A DNA stretch of 32,500 nt. Origin: Sphaeroforma arctica JP610 (Eukaryota; Opisthokonta; Ichthyosporea; Ichthyophonida). The DNA lies in assembly GCF_001186125.1 (NCBI RefSeq), contig NW_014040518.1, positions 69,986 to 102,485 on the forward strand, in the 5' to 3' direction. Positions 23,101-32,500 of the stretch are shown here, in pieces (position 1 is the first letter of the stretch; every line of letters starts with the position of its first letter). The position numbers and the translations under genes were made by a program. Below the pieces are notes generated by a model. It saw nothing but the letters and a program-made list of their open reading frames with translations. It was not told the DNA's origin and ran no database searches.

Positions 23101-26100
23101 ACTAGTAGTATGCACCCCTGCTCCATCTCGCGCACCAGTAGCACGATCGTCAGGTGAGCCCTTACTAGGATTTTCCTCATGAACATGTCTACTCTTCCTT
23201 ATGTGGGGACTTATACTTTGTCTGCGAGATTGTTCAGTCCGCAGTTGCTGCTTCGGTGTTCTATTGCTTTCGGCAATACCTCGTTCCCTCGCAGCGGGAG
23301 ATTTAGTAGGCGCAGTGGAATCAATGGGTGTGAGAGCGCTTGTGATATCGCGCTCCGGGACGGGTACGACCGAATCAAGCACATTGGCGTGGTCTGTGGA
23401 GATATTCATGCGGAGATCTTCAGTCTCGTCTACGTGAATGGTGAAAGACTCATCATCTACATCGATACACATGATATCACCCTTAGATCGATGTTGTTGT
23501 TTATGTTTCTTCTGCTGCTGCTTCTGTCTGTGCTCTTGTTGTTGTTGTTGCATATGGCGCTGTTGCTGATGTTGCTGGTGTTGCTCCCTACTATCCTGCT
23601 GTTGTTTCTGTTGTTGTTGCTGCTGTTGTTTTTGTTCTTGTTTCTGTACGGAGGTTTCTAGAGTCTGCGCTTTCTCAATATTCGATGTGCTGCTCTTGTT
23701 AGCGCTGGGACCGGCAGCGAGGACACTCGACGAGGGATTTCTAGTCAGCTTGACTTTGGGCACCGAATCAGTACATTCCTGAAAGTCAACAGAAAAAAAC
23801 CCCAGAAAATAAATAAACGGTACATAAGAAGGGGCTGTCCGGCATGATACGAGTATGAGAAGGATTGGATGTACAATGAATTCGGTGCACATGATAATTG
23901 GCCTATCGGGAAGAATGCGGGATGCCGTGTATTGAACAAGAAAAACGAAACAGCTTGCTTGTAAACAAGGCGAATAAACCCAGAATCTTCCGCAACTTTA
24001 ATCAGTAAAATGAAGCACAATACAAAAAGGCTGGGAGAAAACATCTGCACGCATTTGAATATGAGCCGTATACAGCGGTTTGCGCACATTAATTGTCGGA
24101 ACCATGAGGTTTACAAGAACACGAACCTTGAGGAAAGGGTGTAGTTGCTGTATAGTATCCCAAGTCATGGTGGACTTTACGTCGATGATGCCCGCTCTGA
24201 TTGCCTCGTTATCTTTCGGCAGCTTCATTGCGACTCTCTCGGCGTATATGTTGACTATATGCGACCGTATGAAGGCATCAAATGGTAAAGCGAATTGAAT
24301 TAGGTACGAAACAATTCTTGAAAACTCTATATCGTCCGGTCTCATTAGCGATCAACAAAAAAAAAGAGCTGCTGTACTCAACATGCACAATTGTAAGCTA
24401 TATTCTCGACAACAGATGTCATCGAACTATGTCAATCTAACATTTCCTCTCAAGGCACGCCATTGCTTACACCATACAACACATCTGTGTATTCTGACTT
24501 TCGGGAGTCTTTGCGATAAGACCCAAACGTTACACCACGTTACTTTGCTGGATTGTACAACTGGTCACAATGAGCATCTACAAGGCAACTTCAAGATTGG
24601 AGTTACGAAGTGGCACTTCAGTTTAACCGTATTGGCTATAGGCGCTTCTACACAAGCACCGCATTTTCAGATGGTAAAATGCTACTGGATGACCCAGCAG
24701 ATACTAGGGAGAAACATAGTGTTAAACTAGAGTCCCCCATGTGGGAGACTACGAAAGGCCGAATTATAAATAGACATACCTGGATTGTTGTCCACCATAG
24801 TGTGATATGTGTCAAGACTGTCGTTCAGAGCCCCCAACCAATCCTGCGAGGCATCAACACCCTTGTCCACAGCCGTTCTATGCCGAACGATACATAGCAT
24901 GGTATTAGTGACTGCACAGTGTCGGTGATCAAACAATTGATTTTAACGACTGCCTGGGCATAGAGCAGGTGCTCCGTCGATCTGAGTCTACTAGAGTATG
25001 TAATTGATAAAGTATGCAATACGTAGTCTTGCCTGTGGATCTATGCCTGCGTTTCATCCAAGCCCCAGCCCACATTGAATCACCATGTGATAAGGGTATC
25101 AATTATTATTGTCTGACCGCCAGATTCTATTTCAAAAATCACATCGCATCGCCTCCAATGCGTGGTCATATCGAGCGCGGCACTGCACACCCCTCCCGAA
25201 GTTATTAAGTTTGCTTGTAAGCTTCCATCTGCTTCCAATGCGCACAAGCGCACATAGGTACTCATGTACAAGCTACATTGCGATCTCTGACACGAAGGAC
25301 CATTCATCTTCAGCGTATTGATACACATGCAAGCAGCTACACGAATTTTGCTGTCAGACTATTTCAAGCATAAGCAGAACACGCTCACTGAAGTCGCAAA
25401 ATAAAACAGCCGTATAACAAACACGCAATGCCACTTGACTGTATATTTTAGACATATTAAATTGTACAAAATAGAGTTAGCTTTGATACAAGAGGCCAGA
25501 TCTGTCAAACTTTCGAGCAAACCAGCAAAACTGGCCAGTGCAGATACGCACAACTTACAAGGTTGTAATATTCATAAATACACAGATACAAGGAAGCTAT
25601 CATGTAACCAACGCAGAATTACGCAGGCAAATAGCATATGCAAACACATTACACTGGTTTAGAAGAGACATAAATCGGCATTCGCAGAGTATTCCCGTGC
25701 ATCCTAACAACAGAGATCAAATGAGCCTGACACCGTTATCGTGAATAATCGAATACAGCTGTCTACAACCACAGTATATGGATGCGCAGATGTTATTTTC
25801 TAGATGTACTCTTGAACTATCTTCTCTGTCGGTATATCGAGCACAAATGATGGCACAGTATACGACAATCGGCACAAGATCCAACTTCGCCTAGCTTGGC
25901 ATGCGTTCTCAGTGCATCAACTATGTACTCACCCTACTCGCTCGCACATCTAAATAGAAAATACATACCTGGCACGAGATCCATTGAGTAGGAATAATGC
26001 TGAACGTTGCGAATCGATTTGCGATTCAATGTCTGGGTCTGCTGCTTTGACGGCGAAGTGCAGAGTTTGCCATTCGTGCAGCAACATGATATCCTCTCGG

Positions 26101-26111
26101 GTGAACTCCAT
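17122..26111 (-). CDS. FIGNL1: Fidgetin-like 1 AAA+ ATPase
   Basis: Hexameric AAA+ ATPase of the meiotic/fidgetin clade; in animals and plants it removes RAD51/DMC1 from DNA and limits crossovers. Exons in coding order: 26111-25969, 24877-24780, 24340-24127, 23778-22811, 22111-21014, 20302-20063, 19443-19265, 18606-18514, 17771-17677, 17253-17122; about 1086 aa, against 674 in human. The extra length is a low-complexity linker with poly-Gln and Asn/Thr/Ser/Gly. Exon 1 has the family N-terminal pattern [11 protein letters not shown]. Before the AAA core are the RAD51-binding motif TFKTA (about residue 709), NKFVPP and [20 protein letters not shown]. The ATPase has Walker A GPPGTGKT, Walker [11 protein letters not shown], sensor/arginine-finger block [35 protein letters not shown] and the C-terminal [13 protein letters not shown]. 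All junctions agree in phase except exon 2 to 3, where one base is unaccounted for; a tiny exon or a different boundary was missed. Exon 3 is the least certain. Confidence 0.93.
21397..21408 (-). other. FxxA RAD51-binding motif (FKTA) within FIGNL1
   Basis: The codons read Phe-Lys-Thr-Ala in the linker before the AAA domain, in the context [13 protein letters not shown]. Human FIGNL1 has TFKTAKEQL at the equivalent place, a BRC-like FxxA motif in its RAD51-binding region. Conservation of exactly FKTA within an otherwise low-complexity linker is the evidence. Confidence 0.75.
23499..23650 (-). repeat. Coding poly-glutamine / glutamine-histidine tract in FIGNL1
   Basis: CAG/CAA-rich codons (CTG/TTG on the plus strand) encode a tract of about 50 residues dominated by Gln, with His, Lys, Arg and Glu interspersed, in FIGNL1 exon 4. 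It keeps one frame throughout. Mixed CAA and CAG codons suggest selection or age rather than a fresh triplet expansion. Confidence 0.85.
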
Positions 26112-27413
26112 CGTGCACACCCGCACTAACCGATACCTTCCCACTTATGTTTATGTTTTGTTACCTCCGTAGTTCATTATATAAGTAGATACCAGTTTAA
26201 CTTGTATGGCTGTGCTGGATACTGCTCTGGGGATGGAACGTACAGTGCCTACAGCTATCCAACTTCGGAAATTGTCGATGCTCGCTGCTGAAATGCATGT
26301 GCAGACACACCTCTCTGCAACGGCTACACAGTGGCAACAGTACTAACCTTGTACACTCTCTTATTCTAAATGGTCAACTTCTATTTAGTGTGAAAAATGA
26401 GCAGTCTGGCTATCGAATACCTCGTATGTGTGTTATTACTTATTTACATGCGTTCCACTATCGTGTGCGATCAATATCAATCAAACGACCATCACGCATT
26501 TGCCAAGCCCGCCAAAATGGATGGCCTACTAAAAGTTATTTACAGTACCGATTTGAAGATTTGGCGCGCTTTCGCAGCATTTGAGGAGAAAAAAATATAT
26601 AAATAAAAACTCGAACAAATATCTCCACTGCCAGCCACAAGAATATGACGAGTCGTCACATTTTTTATATATCCAATTGGCCCACCAGAGGCCAGTGCCC
26701 GTCCAAAATCTTGAATTGCTGTACCAGAGGCAATGTTTCGGACATTCGGTATATAGTAAATACATACAGTGAAATAAATAAAAATGTTTTTTTCCAAACA
26801 ACAAAAAGGTCGCAGAGCTAACCTCGGCTCAAACCGATTTCCGTTAAGACTTATATAAATCGAAGAAAAAAATACGTTTAAATCGAATAAATACACGGCC
26901 CTTTTTATGCTCATAGATGCACCTTGTGGGTCTACAAATTTAGATCTGTAGTGCTTTCACTATAAAAACTTGTCCTATAGAAGAACTTAGGTAGGGCTTT
27001 TTTCTTCTTCTACTATAACCGTTTTAACATTTTAAAATTGAATAAATATGCGTTTACATTCAATTACTATTCCATACGGTCCATACCTCCTGACTGTCCT
27101 GAGTCTCTATATTGTAATGAGCCTGTGTGCTTAGTCGCAAAGTACATGTTATTTTTTTTTTTTAAGCATGGTTGTATTGGTTGGTGATCTATAAATTGTA
27201 AATATGATCGTGATTCGTGAAACAAATTTAAAAAAAAGCACGAAATCTACTGCTGCATCTGAAAAATTTAAAAACAATTTATTCCAAAAACTTCCAGCCA
27301 ATAAAGAAAACCCTAAAACCAGAGTCAGAGGAGTCGGAAGCTCGGATTTAGTATTTATTAGTATTTACTGTTTCTATCATAGCCTTCTAAATCAAACAAC
27401 AGTTTACCATTTC

Positions 27414-27438
27414 TAGTATTTAGTATTTAGTATTTAGT
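27414..27438. repeat. TATTTAG heptamer array
   Basis: Consecutive TAGTATT units, with further scattered copies on both sides (about 27345-27370 and 27537-27548). Confidence 0.8.
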
Positions 27439-27706
27439 TAAAAAACAAATATATATATATAAATACTATGTATATGTATTTATGTAATACATACGTATTG
27501 TATTTTTAATTTTACTAACAATTTTAGTATTGTCTTTCAGTATTTAGTCAGTACGAGCCTATGAGGAGTTGAGGGCTGTGAGTCTCAGTCACAGTCTCAC
27601 CGAATCTCAGTGTCTGTGTCTCACATGACGGGACTCCACAGGCCAGACAGCCAGTCACAGAGACACCGTTCACGTCTGACGTCACAGCTTACACAAGAGT
27701 CCAGGA

Positions 27707-27709
<3 letters not shown>

Positions 27710-27739
<30 letters not shown>
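27710..27739. repeat. (CT)n microsatellite
   Basis: Thirty bases of pure CT. It sits in a longer stretch rich in GACTC, CAGTC and GTCTC words. Confidence 0.95.
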
Positions 27740-27742
<3 letters not shown>

Positions 27743-28402
27743 CTAAATACATAGAAACAGAGAGGGTAGAGAGAACGAAAGACTGAAACAGAATGACAGA
27801 AAGAGACTACATACATATGCTCTGTGACTCTTTTGGTATCCGACAACGACAGAAGAGATACCCTTTTGTAGAAAAATCAAAAATGCCGCCGCGATATGTC
27901 TGACAAGTGATCTGACAAAATGTCGTGCCGACACATCTGACATGTCCTTTGCCAAATGTCGGGTTTTTTTACCAGCCCAGAGTACATATGAGACTGGAGA
28001 GTGGAGACAGAGTCAGGATTCAGGACATAAGTGGACAACTCTGGACAAGAGTTTAGAGTACATTGTGGAGTCGAGGACACTGGACTATTTTTTAACAAAA
28101 AATGGCTTTATTGTAATCATATTTTGAAGAAAAAAACTAAAAACTGGGAGGGTGGACTGTCACTGTGTCAGTGACTCACCGACTCAGGACTCAGGACTGT
28201 GTTTGTGGGCCTGTCATTCTGTGCTACTGTGGAGTGTGGACTGTGGAGTATGGATTTTTATCCTGTATGGATATCCTCTCTGGAGTCTGGGCCTCTGGGG
28301 TGGGCTACGTATCACTATCATGGGCTACGTATTTATCACTATCATCAGTCTATCAGGCGTTAGCTGTGGGCGGTGGGCCTGTGCCGTCACTGCCGCCCAC
28401 AG

Positions 28403-28461
28403 GGCCTGTTGGCCTGTTGGCCTGTTGGCCTGTTGGCCTGTTGGCCTGTGGGCCTGTGGGC
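28403..28461. repeat. 8-bp array (GGCCTGTT)n
   Basis: About five exact copies of GGCCTGTT followed by two GGCCTGTG-G variants. It is locally very GC-rich compared with the neighbouring AT-rich DNA. Confidence 0.95.
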
Positions 28462-28681
28462 TGAGGCAGTGTGATTAATTGTCGGTGCACTGGTGACTGG
28501 TAAATAAATACACTTTGTGATATTTTTTTGTTTGATTATTTTTATTTATTTTAAAAGGAAAAGAGGTCCAATTTTGGGCAACTAAAATTAAATATCTGCA
28601 GCAACTGACGAGTGGCAGTCATAATTACAGTGCGCCCATCACGGCGTTTAAAAGTCTCAACAGACACACTAAAAGGTAAGA

Positions 28682-29456
28682 ATGACGGGCAAGCCACCCT
28701 CGCGGTCACGGTCGCCTATCTTGTCGGTCACGGTGCCACTTGAGCAGAGTGTTTCGATGACTAAGGTGTTGAATGGAGTAGATACACCCTTAGATGACAC
28801 TCAGCCTAGCGTCTATGAGGCCGTCATTCTCCTGAAAGGTTTGTCTGCTGCACCGCCGTGTTTGTGGGTGCGTGCCTTGTCTGGTGTATGACATGTATCT
28901 CCGTACAGAGAGTTCGATAGTAGCTATATCATCGGTAGAGAAATCATGAATTGGACTAAACATATATGGACTTCATAATTTGTAGTTTGGCGAGTTGTAA
29001 GGATACTGAGCAGTAAAAAAGAGGTGTGCATTGGTTTAATACTCGGCCGGCTTTACTTGCGGTTTGATCGTAAGTAACGTATCTATACACTGATGACTAT
29101 TCAAATGCAGAAGTGCAAGGGAAAGATTCATTTATGATTTTTATTCAGCTCTCGATTGACCAACAGGCAGAACAAGACCATTGATGGCTTACACAAGCAT
29201 TTATCAGATATCTATAATTAATTGTACAAACTGAATGCGCAAACAGGATTTGTGTATAATGGTACCACTTCCCACTTCCGATAGAAATATGATTTTGTTT
29301 TATGTACCCGGACGTGCTTGAAAACACTGTATATATATACTACTCTTCGAGACTACTAGTGAGTATAGCATAAAGTATATATATATGTATATGTATATAT
29401 ATATTATATATAGTGTAACAATAAATAAAATATATAGTAATAATAGAAGATTTGTA

Positions 29457-29521
<65 letters not shown>

Positions 29522-29746
29522 TATATATATTATAAATGTATTCATGTACATTTATGTATGTTTATATGGACACGGACACAGATAAAGACACATATGCACA
29601 TAAACACTTAAACACACACACACGTATATATACATATATATATATAAGTGCATATGTATATATCTATATCTATATGCATATCCATATATCTACTCTTGCA
29701 CACACATATATATTTATACAGATACACACACACACACGCACGTACG

Positions 29747-29788
<42 letters not shown>

Positions 29789-30179
29789 AAATGCATATAT
29801 ATACATATATAATTCTAAAGGCAACACCATGAGCTTACTAAAACTTTACAAACCCCTGCATGATATGTTCTGTAGGTCGGCTGGGACGCACGTGGTCTGA
29901 GCGATACTGCATTCTCAATGCACAGTCGTATATGCTCGTCTACCGTAAACTAGGAAGCAATGGGTCTCCGCTACTCACCTTCAAGATACAAAGTGGGGCT
30001 CTCTGCACCATAACTGGTATGTATGAAATACTCAAACGGACACGGGCACACACACACATACACACACATACACGCAAATACACATATATACACACGCCCA
30101 CGCACACGCACACACACACACACGCACACACACGCGCAAATACACATATACACACGTCCGCGCACACGCACACACACAA

Positions 30180-30222
<43 letters not shown>

Positions 30223-32267
30223 CTATAAATATAGACATATATATATATATATATATCTATCTATCTATAAATAAATAAAAACACACACATATATATATAT
30301 ATATAAATATACTCCATCACGGGTAAACACAGGGACTGATATCAGTCACTGACAGTCTAGCACACCCATTGCAGGGGACAGTAGGACTTACACCCCAAAT
30401 TATCACAAGTACACACAGAGACTGGTATCACTCACTGACTGCCTAGTGCACCCGTTACAGAGGGCAGAAAGGACACATTCGCCATCCACGTGGTCAATGC
30501 ACAGAATGCGCCCATCGATAAGTTTGAGTTCAATGTTAAGACTCTGGAGGTGGCGAAGCAGTGGCAGACACACCTGCTACAAGCAGCCGAGCGAGTACGT
30601 GTGTACATGTGTACAACATTGTCTCTGACATCTACGAACTGGGCTATGCACTGTTTGGTTTCGAGTGTGCGTGTAAAGTAGTTTAGGTTTGCTTGGGTGT
30701 GTTTAATAGTCGTTTTAAGGTTTGAGAGTTTATGCGTCTTATTATACATACAAATACATACAGGTAGACACACGTACACATATATACACACATGTACCCA
30801 TATACATATATACACACATGTACCCATATACATATATACACGCATGTACACACATGCACACGCATTATATATATATACATGTACACACATAAAATACACA
30901 TATGTCCACACATGTACACACATATACACTCACTTATGCACACATATATATATGAACCCACAGGAAACAGCGAAGCGGCTGGCAGGTGAGAGGTTGTCTC
31001 TGCGCGATGTGGGAACGGCACCTGCAGCCATTCGCGATGTACTCAAACGCGCAGAAATCAACAGCAGACGGGCAGTAGAGCAGATGATGACACTCGCCAG
31101 AGGACACTCCAGGCACACCAGGTATACACACAACTACACACACACACACTACTTTACATTACAGTACACACACGCACGCACATTATATTGCATATACACA
31201 CGCTACACTACACACACAATTTATTACATACACACACATTAAAAACACACTCCAGTCACATTAGGTACAGCAAACCATCGAATCAAACACATCAGTGCAC
31301 TACACACACACATGAACAGACGCAACGGAAATTACAGACACCACGCATATGGGCAAAGCACAATCAAACAGCCACACCCAAAGCAAGGGCAATAAAATCC
31401 ATTCTCATTCACCCATTGCAATCGGTCGACAGACATTGCGTACCACTCAATTGCTTTACATTCCTAACTGCACCCAGTGAGACATCAGATAAGCTGCAGC
31501 AGGGCATTGAGGACGGGCTGTTGATTGACGCCATGAACCTATTTCATTGGCGCACAGTTAAAGTAGACAACGGACTGAGGGTGCAGGCAGACAACGATCC
31601 TGTGCTGACAGTGGACGAGATTATACGCAGAAGGCGAGTGCTATGGAGACAGGTGAGCAGCCCATCAGTGCCGTGCGAGGGGGCGAGCCTTATTAGCATA
31701 TGATATATTCAGGAAACTTCAATATTTAATTTTAGTATATATATGATGTAATATATATATATATATATATATATAATGTTGTAGTATATATATATATAGA
31801 CATGTATATATATACGTATATACGTATATAAATATATATATATACTTACACACAGAGACATACACACACGCACACATACACGTACATATATATATATATA
31901 GATAGACATACACACGCATACACGCATACACACACATATATATATATACGCACACTCGCTCACTCACACGCGCACACATATATATATATATATAAATATT
32001 TTTATATGTATATGTATTGATGCTATCCCTGTTATTGCTGCTTGTCCCATTCTCTCATGACTAATGGCTGATTTCTTGTCTTGTTGTGTGTTGCAGCTGT
32101 ATCTTCTACTGGCTATTTGCGTGGCGTGGGTGTGTGCTGTGTGGAGTGATGTGGTGCCATTGTTGCATGCTACGCTGTTGGCTGTGGCTACTGTGGGGCT
32201 GTCCGTCTATCACTTCGTCAGTTGCTTTGAGGATATGCCCGGTCACCCGAGTGTGCAAGTGGCAGAG
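28682..32267 (+). CDS. PH-domain protein with two membrane helices (3' part outside window)
   Basis: Exons seen: 28682-28838, 29876-30016, 30461-30594, 30964-31121, 31478-31652, 32097-32267, all GT-AG with agreeing phase; a donor GTGAGT follows 32267, so more exons lie beyond the window. About 312 aa are visible. A Ser/Pro-rich start (KPPSRSRSP) is followed by a PH domain at about residues 45-145: [20 protein letters not shown] and [16 protein letters not shown] form the first strands, and [20 protein letters not shown] is the closing helix with its invariant Trp. Then come a charged helical linker, a basic [11 protein letters not shown], and two hydrophobic segments (about 255-272 and 277-298, starting [16 protein letters not shown]) with an acidic loop. 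PH domains bind phosphoinositides or proteins; the layout suggests a membrane-anchored protein working at contact sites or in lipid transport, but that is inference. I cannot name an orthologue. Introns are full of (TA)n and (CA)n. Confidence 0.82.
29372..29531. repeat. (TA)n microsatellite in PH-gene intron 1
   Basis: Several TA runs separated by short non-repeat spacers. Two runs flank ACTATATA and are mutually complementary. Confidence 0.9.
29575..29810. repeat. (CA)n/(TA)n compound microsatellite in PH-gene intron 1
   Basis: Alternating CACA, TATA and CATATG tracts ending about 65 bases before the exon 2 acceptor. Open frames over this stretch are repeat artefacts. Confidence 0.9.
30043..30306. 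repeat. (CA)n and (TA)n microsatellites in PH-gene intron 2
   Basis: A CA-rich stretch interrupted by CG steps contains a local duplication (CAAATACACATATACACACG occurs twice, about 60 bp apart), and is followed by TA and TCTA runs. Confidence 0.9.
30327..30460 (+). repeat. 86-bp tandem duplication spanning a 3' splice site
   Basis: ACACAGGGACTGATATCAGT... at 30327 is repeated as ACACAGAGACTGGTATCACT... at 30413. The upstream copy ends in CCCATTGCAG (30365-30374) exactly where the downstream copy ends in the used acceptor CCCGTTACAG (30451-30460). The first bases of the exon are echoed too (GGGACAGTAGGAC against AGGGCAGAAAGGAC). Confidence 0.85.
30770..30958. repeat. (CA)n/(ACATAT)n microsatellite in PH-gene intron 3
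   Basis: A TACACACATGTACCCATATA-like unit repeats several times before the exon 4 acceptor at 30961-30963. Confidence 0.85.
31736..31995. repeat. (TA)n/(CA)n microsatellites in PH-gene intron 5
   Basis: Long TA runs, a CA-rich centre and a final TA run. No coding signal. Confidence 0.9.
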
Positions 32268-32500
32268 GTGAGTGCGCGCATACAATGCTGAGAATTTGGG
32301 GTTTAAGGTTTTTGGTTTAATTGTTTTAAGGTTTATCCTTTGTGTATGAGGACTGCAGGTAGTTCTGTAATCTCATAAATGATGTGCGTTTTAGGGTTTT
32401 AGTATGAGCATGCAGTGTCTACGGGTGATATGGTTGTTTACCTCCTGCTCTATATCCACCAGGGTGTGTGTGGGATGGCTTGGGGTTTGTGTGTTTAGTA

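Larger units (their letters stand above)
26112..28681. promoter_or_regulatory. Divergent intergenic region between FIGNL1 and the PH-domain gene
   Basis: Both flanking start codons point away from this 2.57-kb stretch, so it must hold both promoters or upstream untranslated exons. The left third is AT-rich unique sequence. The middle and right hold a 7-bp TATTTAG array, a (CT)n tract, a cluster of TGTC/GACA words and an 8-bp array listed separately. Short open frames such as 26397-26606 and 27204-27416 show no domain. Just upstream of the PH-gene ATG is AAAAGGTAAGA at 28671-28681, which looks like a 5' splice site and could mean an upstream exon. Confidence 0.45.

Noticed and set aside
22814-23661. 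Plus-strand leucine-rich frames of 122-160 codons opposite FIGNL1 exon 4
   Set aside because: The leucine runs are the antisense of the poly-glutamine tract, not a membrane protein.
26397-26606. 69-codon plus-strand frame with a hydrophobic start and ATG in the FIGNL1 upstream region
   Set aside because: Looks faintly like a signal-anchored small protein, but there is no family match, no conserved motif and no supporting splice or promoter signal.
29536-30238. Many open frames of 60-122 codons rich in His-Thr or Cys-Val
   Set aside because: Translations of (CA)n/(TG)n microsatellites in introns of the PH-domain gene. Only the 29876-30016 part is a real exon.

Overview
The window is eukaryotic nuclear DNA: genes are split by GT-AG introns of roughly 300-1800 bp, there are no operons, and (TA)n, (CA)n and minisatellite repeats are dense. 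Protein matches are opisthokont in flavour (a fidgetin-like AAA ATPase with an animal-type RAD51-binding motif, and typical mitochondrial F1 subunits). An intron-rich unicellular opisthokont such as an ichthyosporean (Sphaeroforma-like) is my best guess. This is an inference from gene structure and protein style, not from a database match.

Layout. 1-684: the last exon of an unrecognised plus-strand gene. 1760-7411 (minus): a complete seven-exon gene for the gamma subunit of mitochondrial ATP synthase. 7412-9431: an AT-rich divergent intergenic region. 9432-11289 (plus): a complete three-exon gene for the epsilon subunit of the same F1 motor. 11290-14030: non-coding DNA with a three-copy repeat family of about 140 bp and a 41-bp minisatellite. 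14031-15490 (minus): a decayed host gene with a MYND zinc finger and Sel1-like repeats, carrying stops and frame changes. 15741-16100: a diverged inverted repeat. 17122-26111 (minus): a ten-exon FIGNL1 (fidgetin-like 1) gene with a long low-complexity linker. 26112-28681: non-coding, with several unusual simple-sequence tracts. 28682 to the window end (plus): the first six exons of a gene for a PH-domain protein with a coiled/basic linker and two predicted membrane helices, cut by the window edge.

How they relate. The clearest functional link is the head-to-head pair of ATP synthase gamma and epsilon, two subunits that touch each other in the F1 central stalk and share one 2.0-kb upstream region. 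FIGNL1 (recombination, RAD51 handling) and the PH-domain membrane protein are unrelated neighbours. All exon boundaries were read by eye from reading frame, splice-site sequence and phase agreement. One FIGNL1 junction (24780/24340) does not agree in phase and is flagged.
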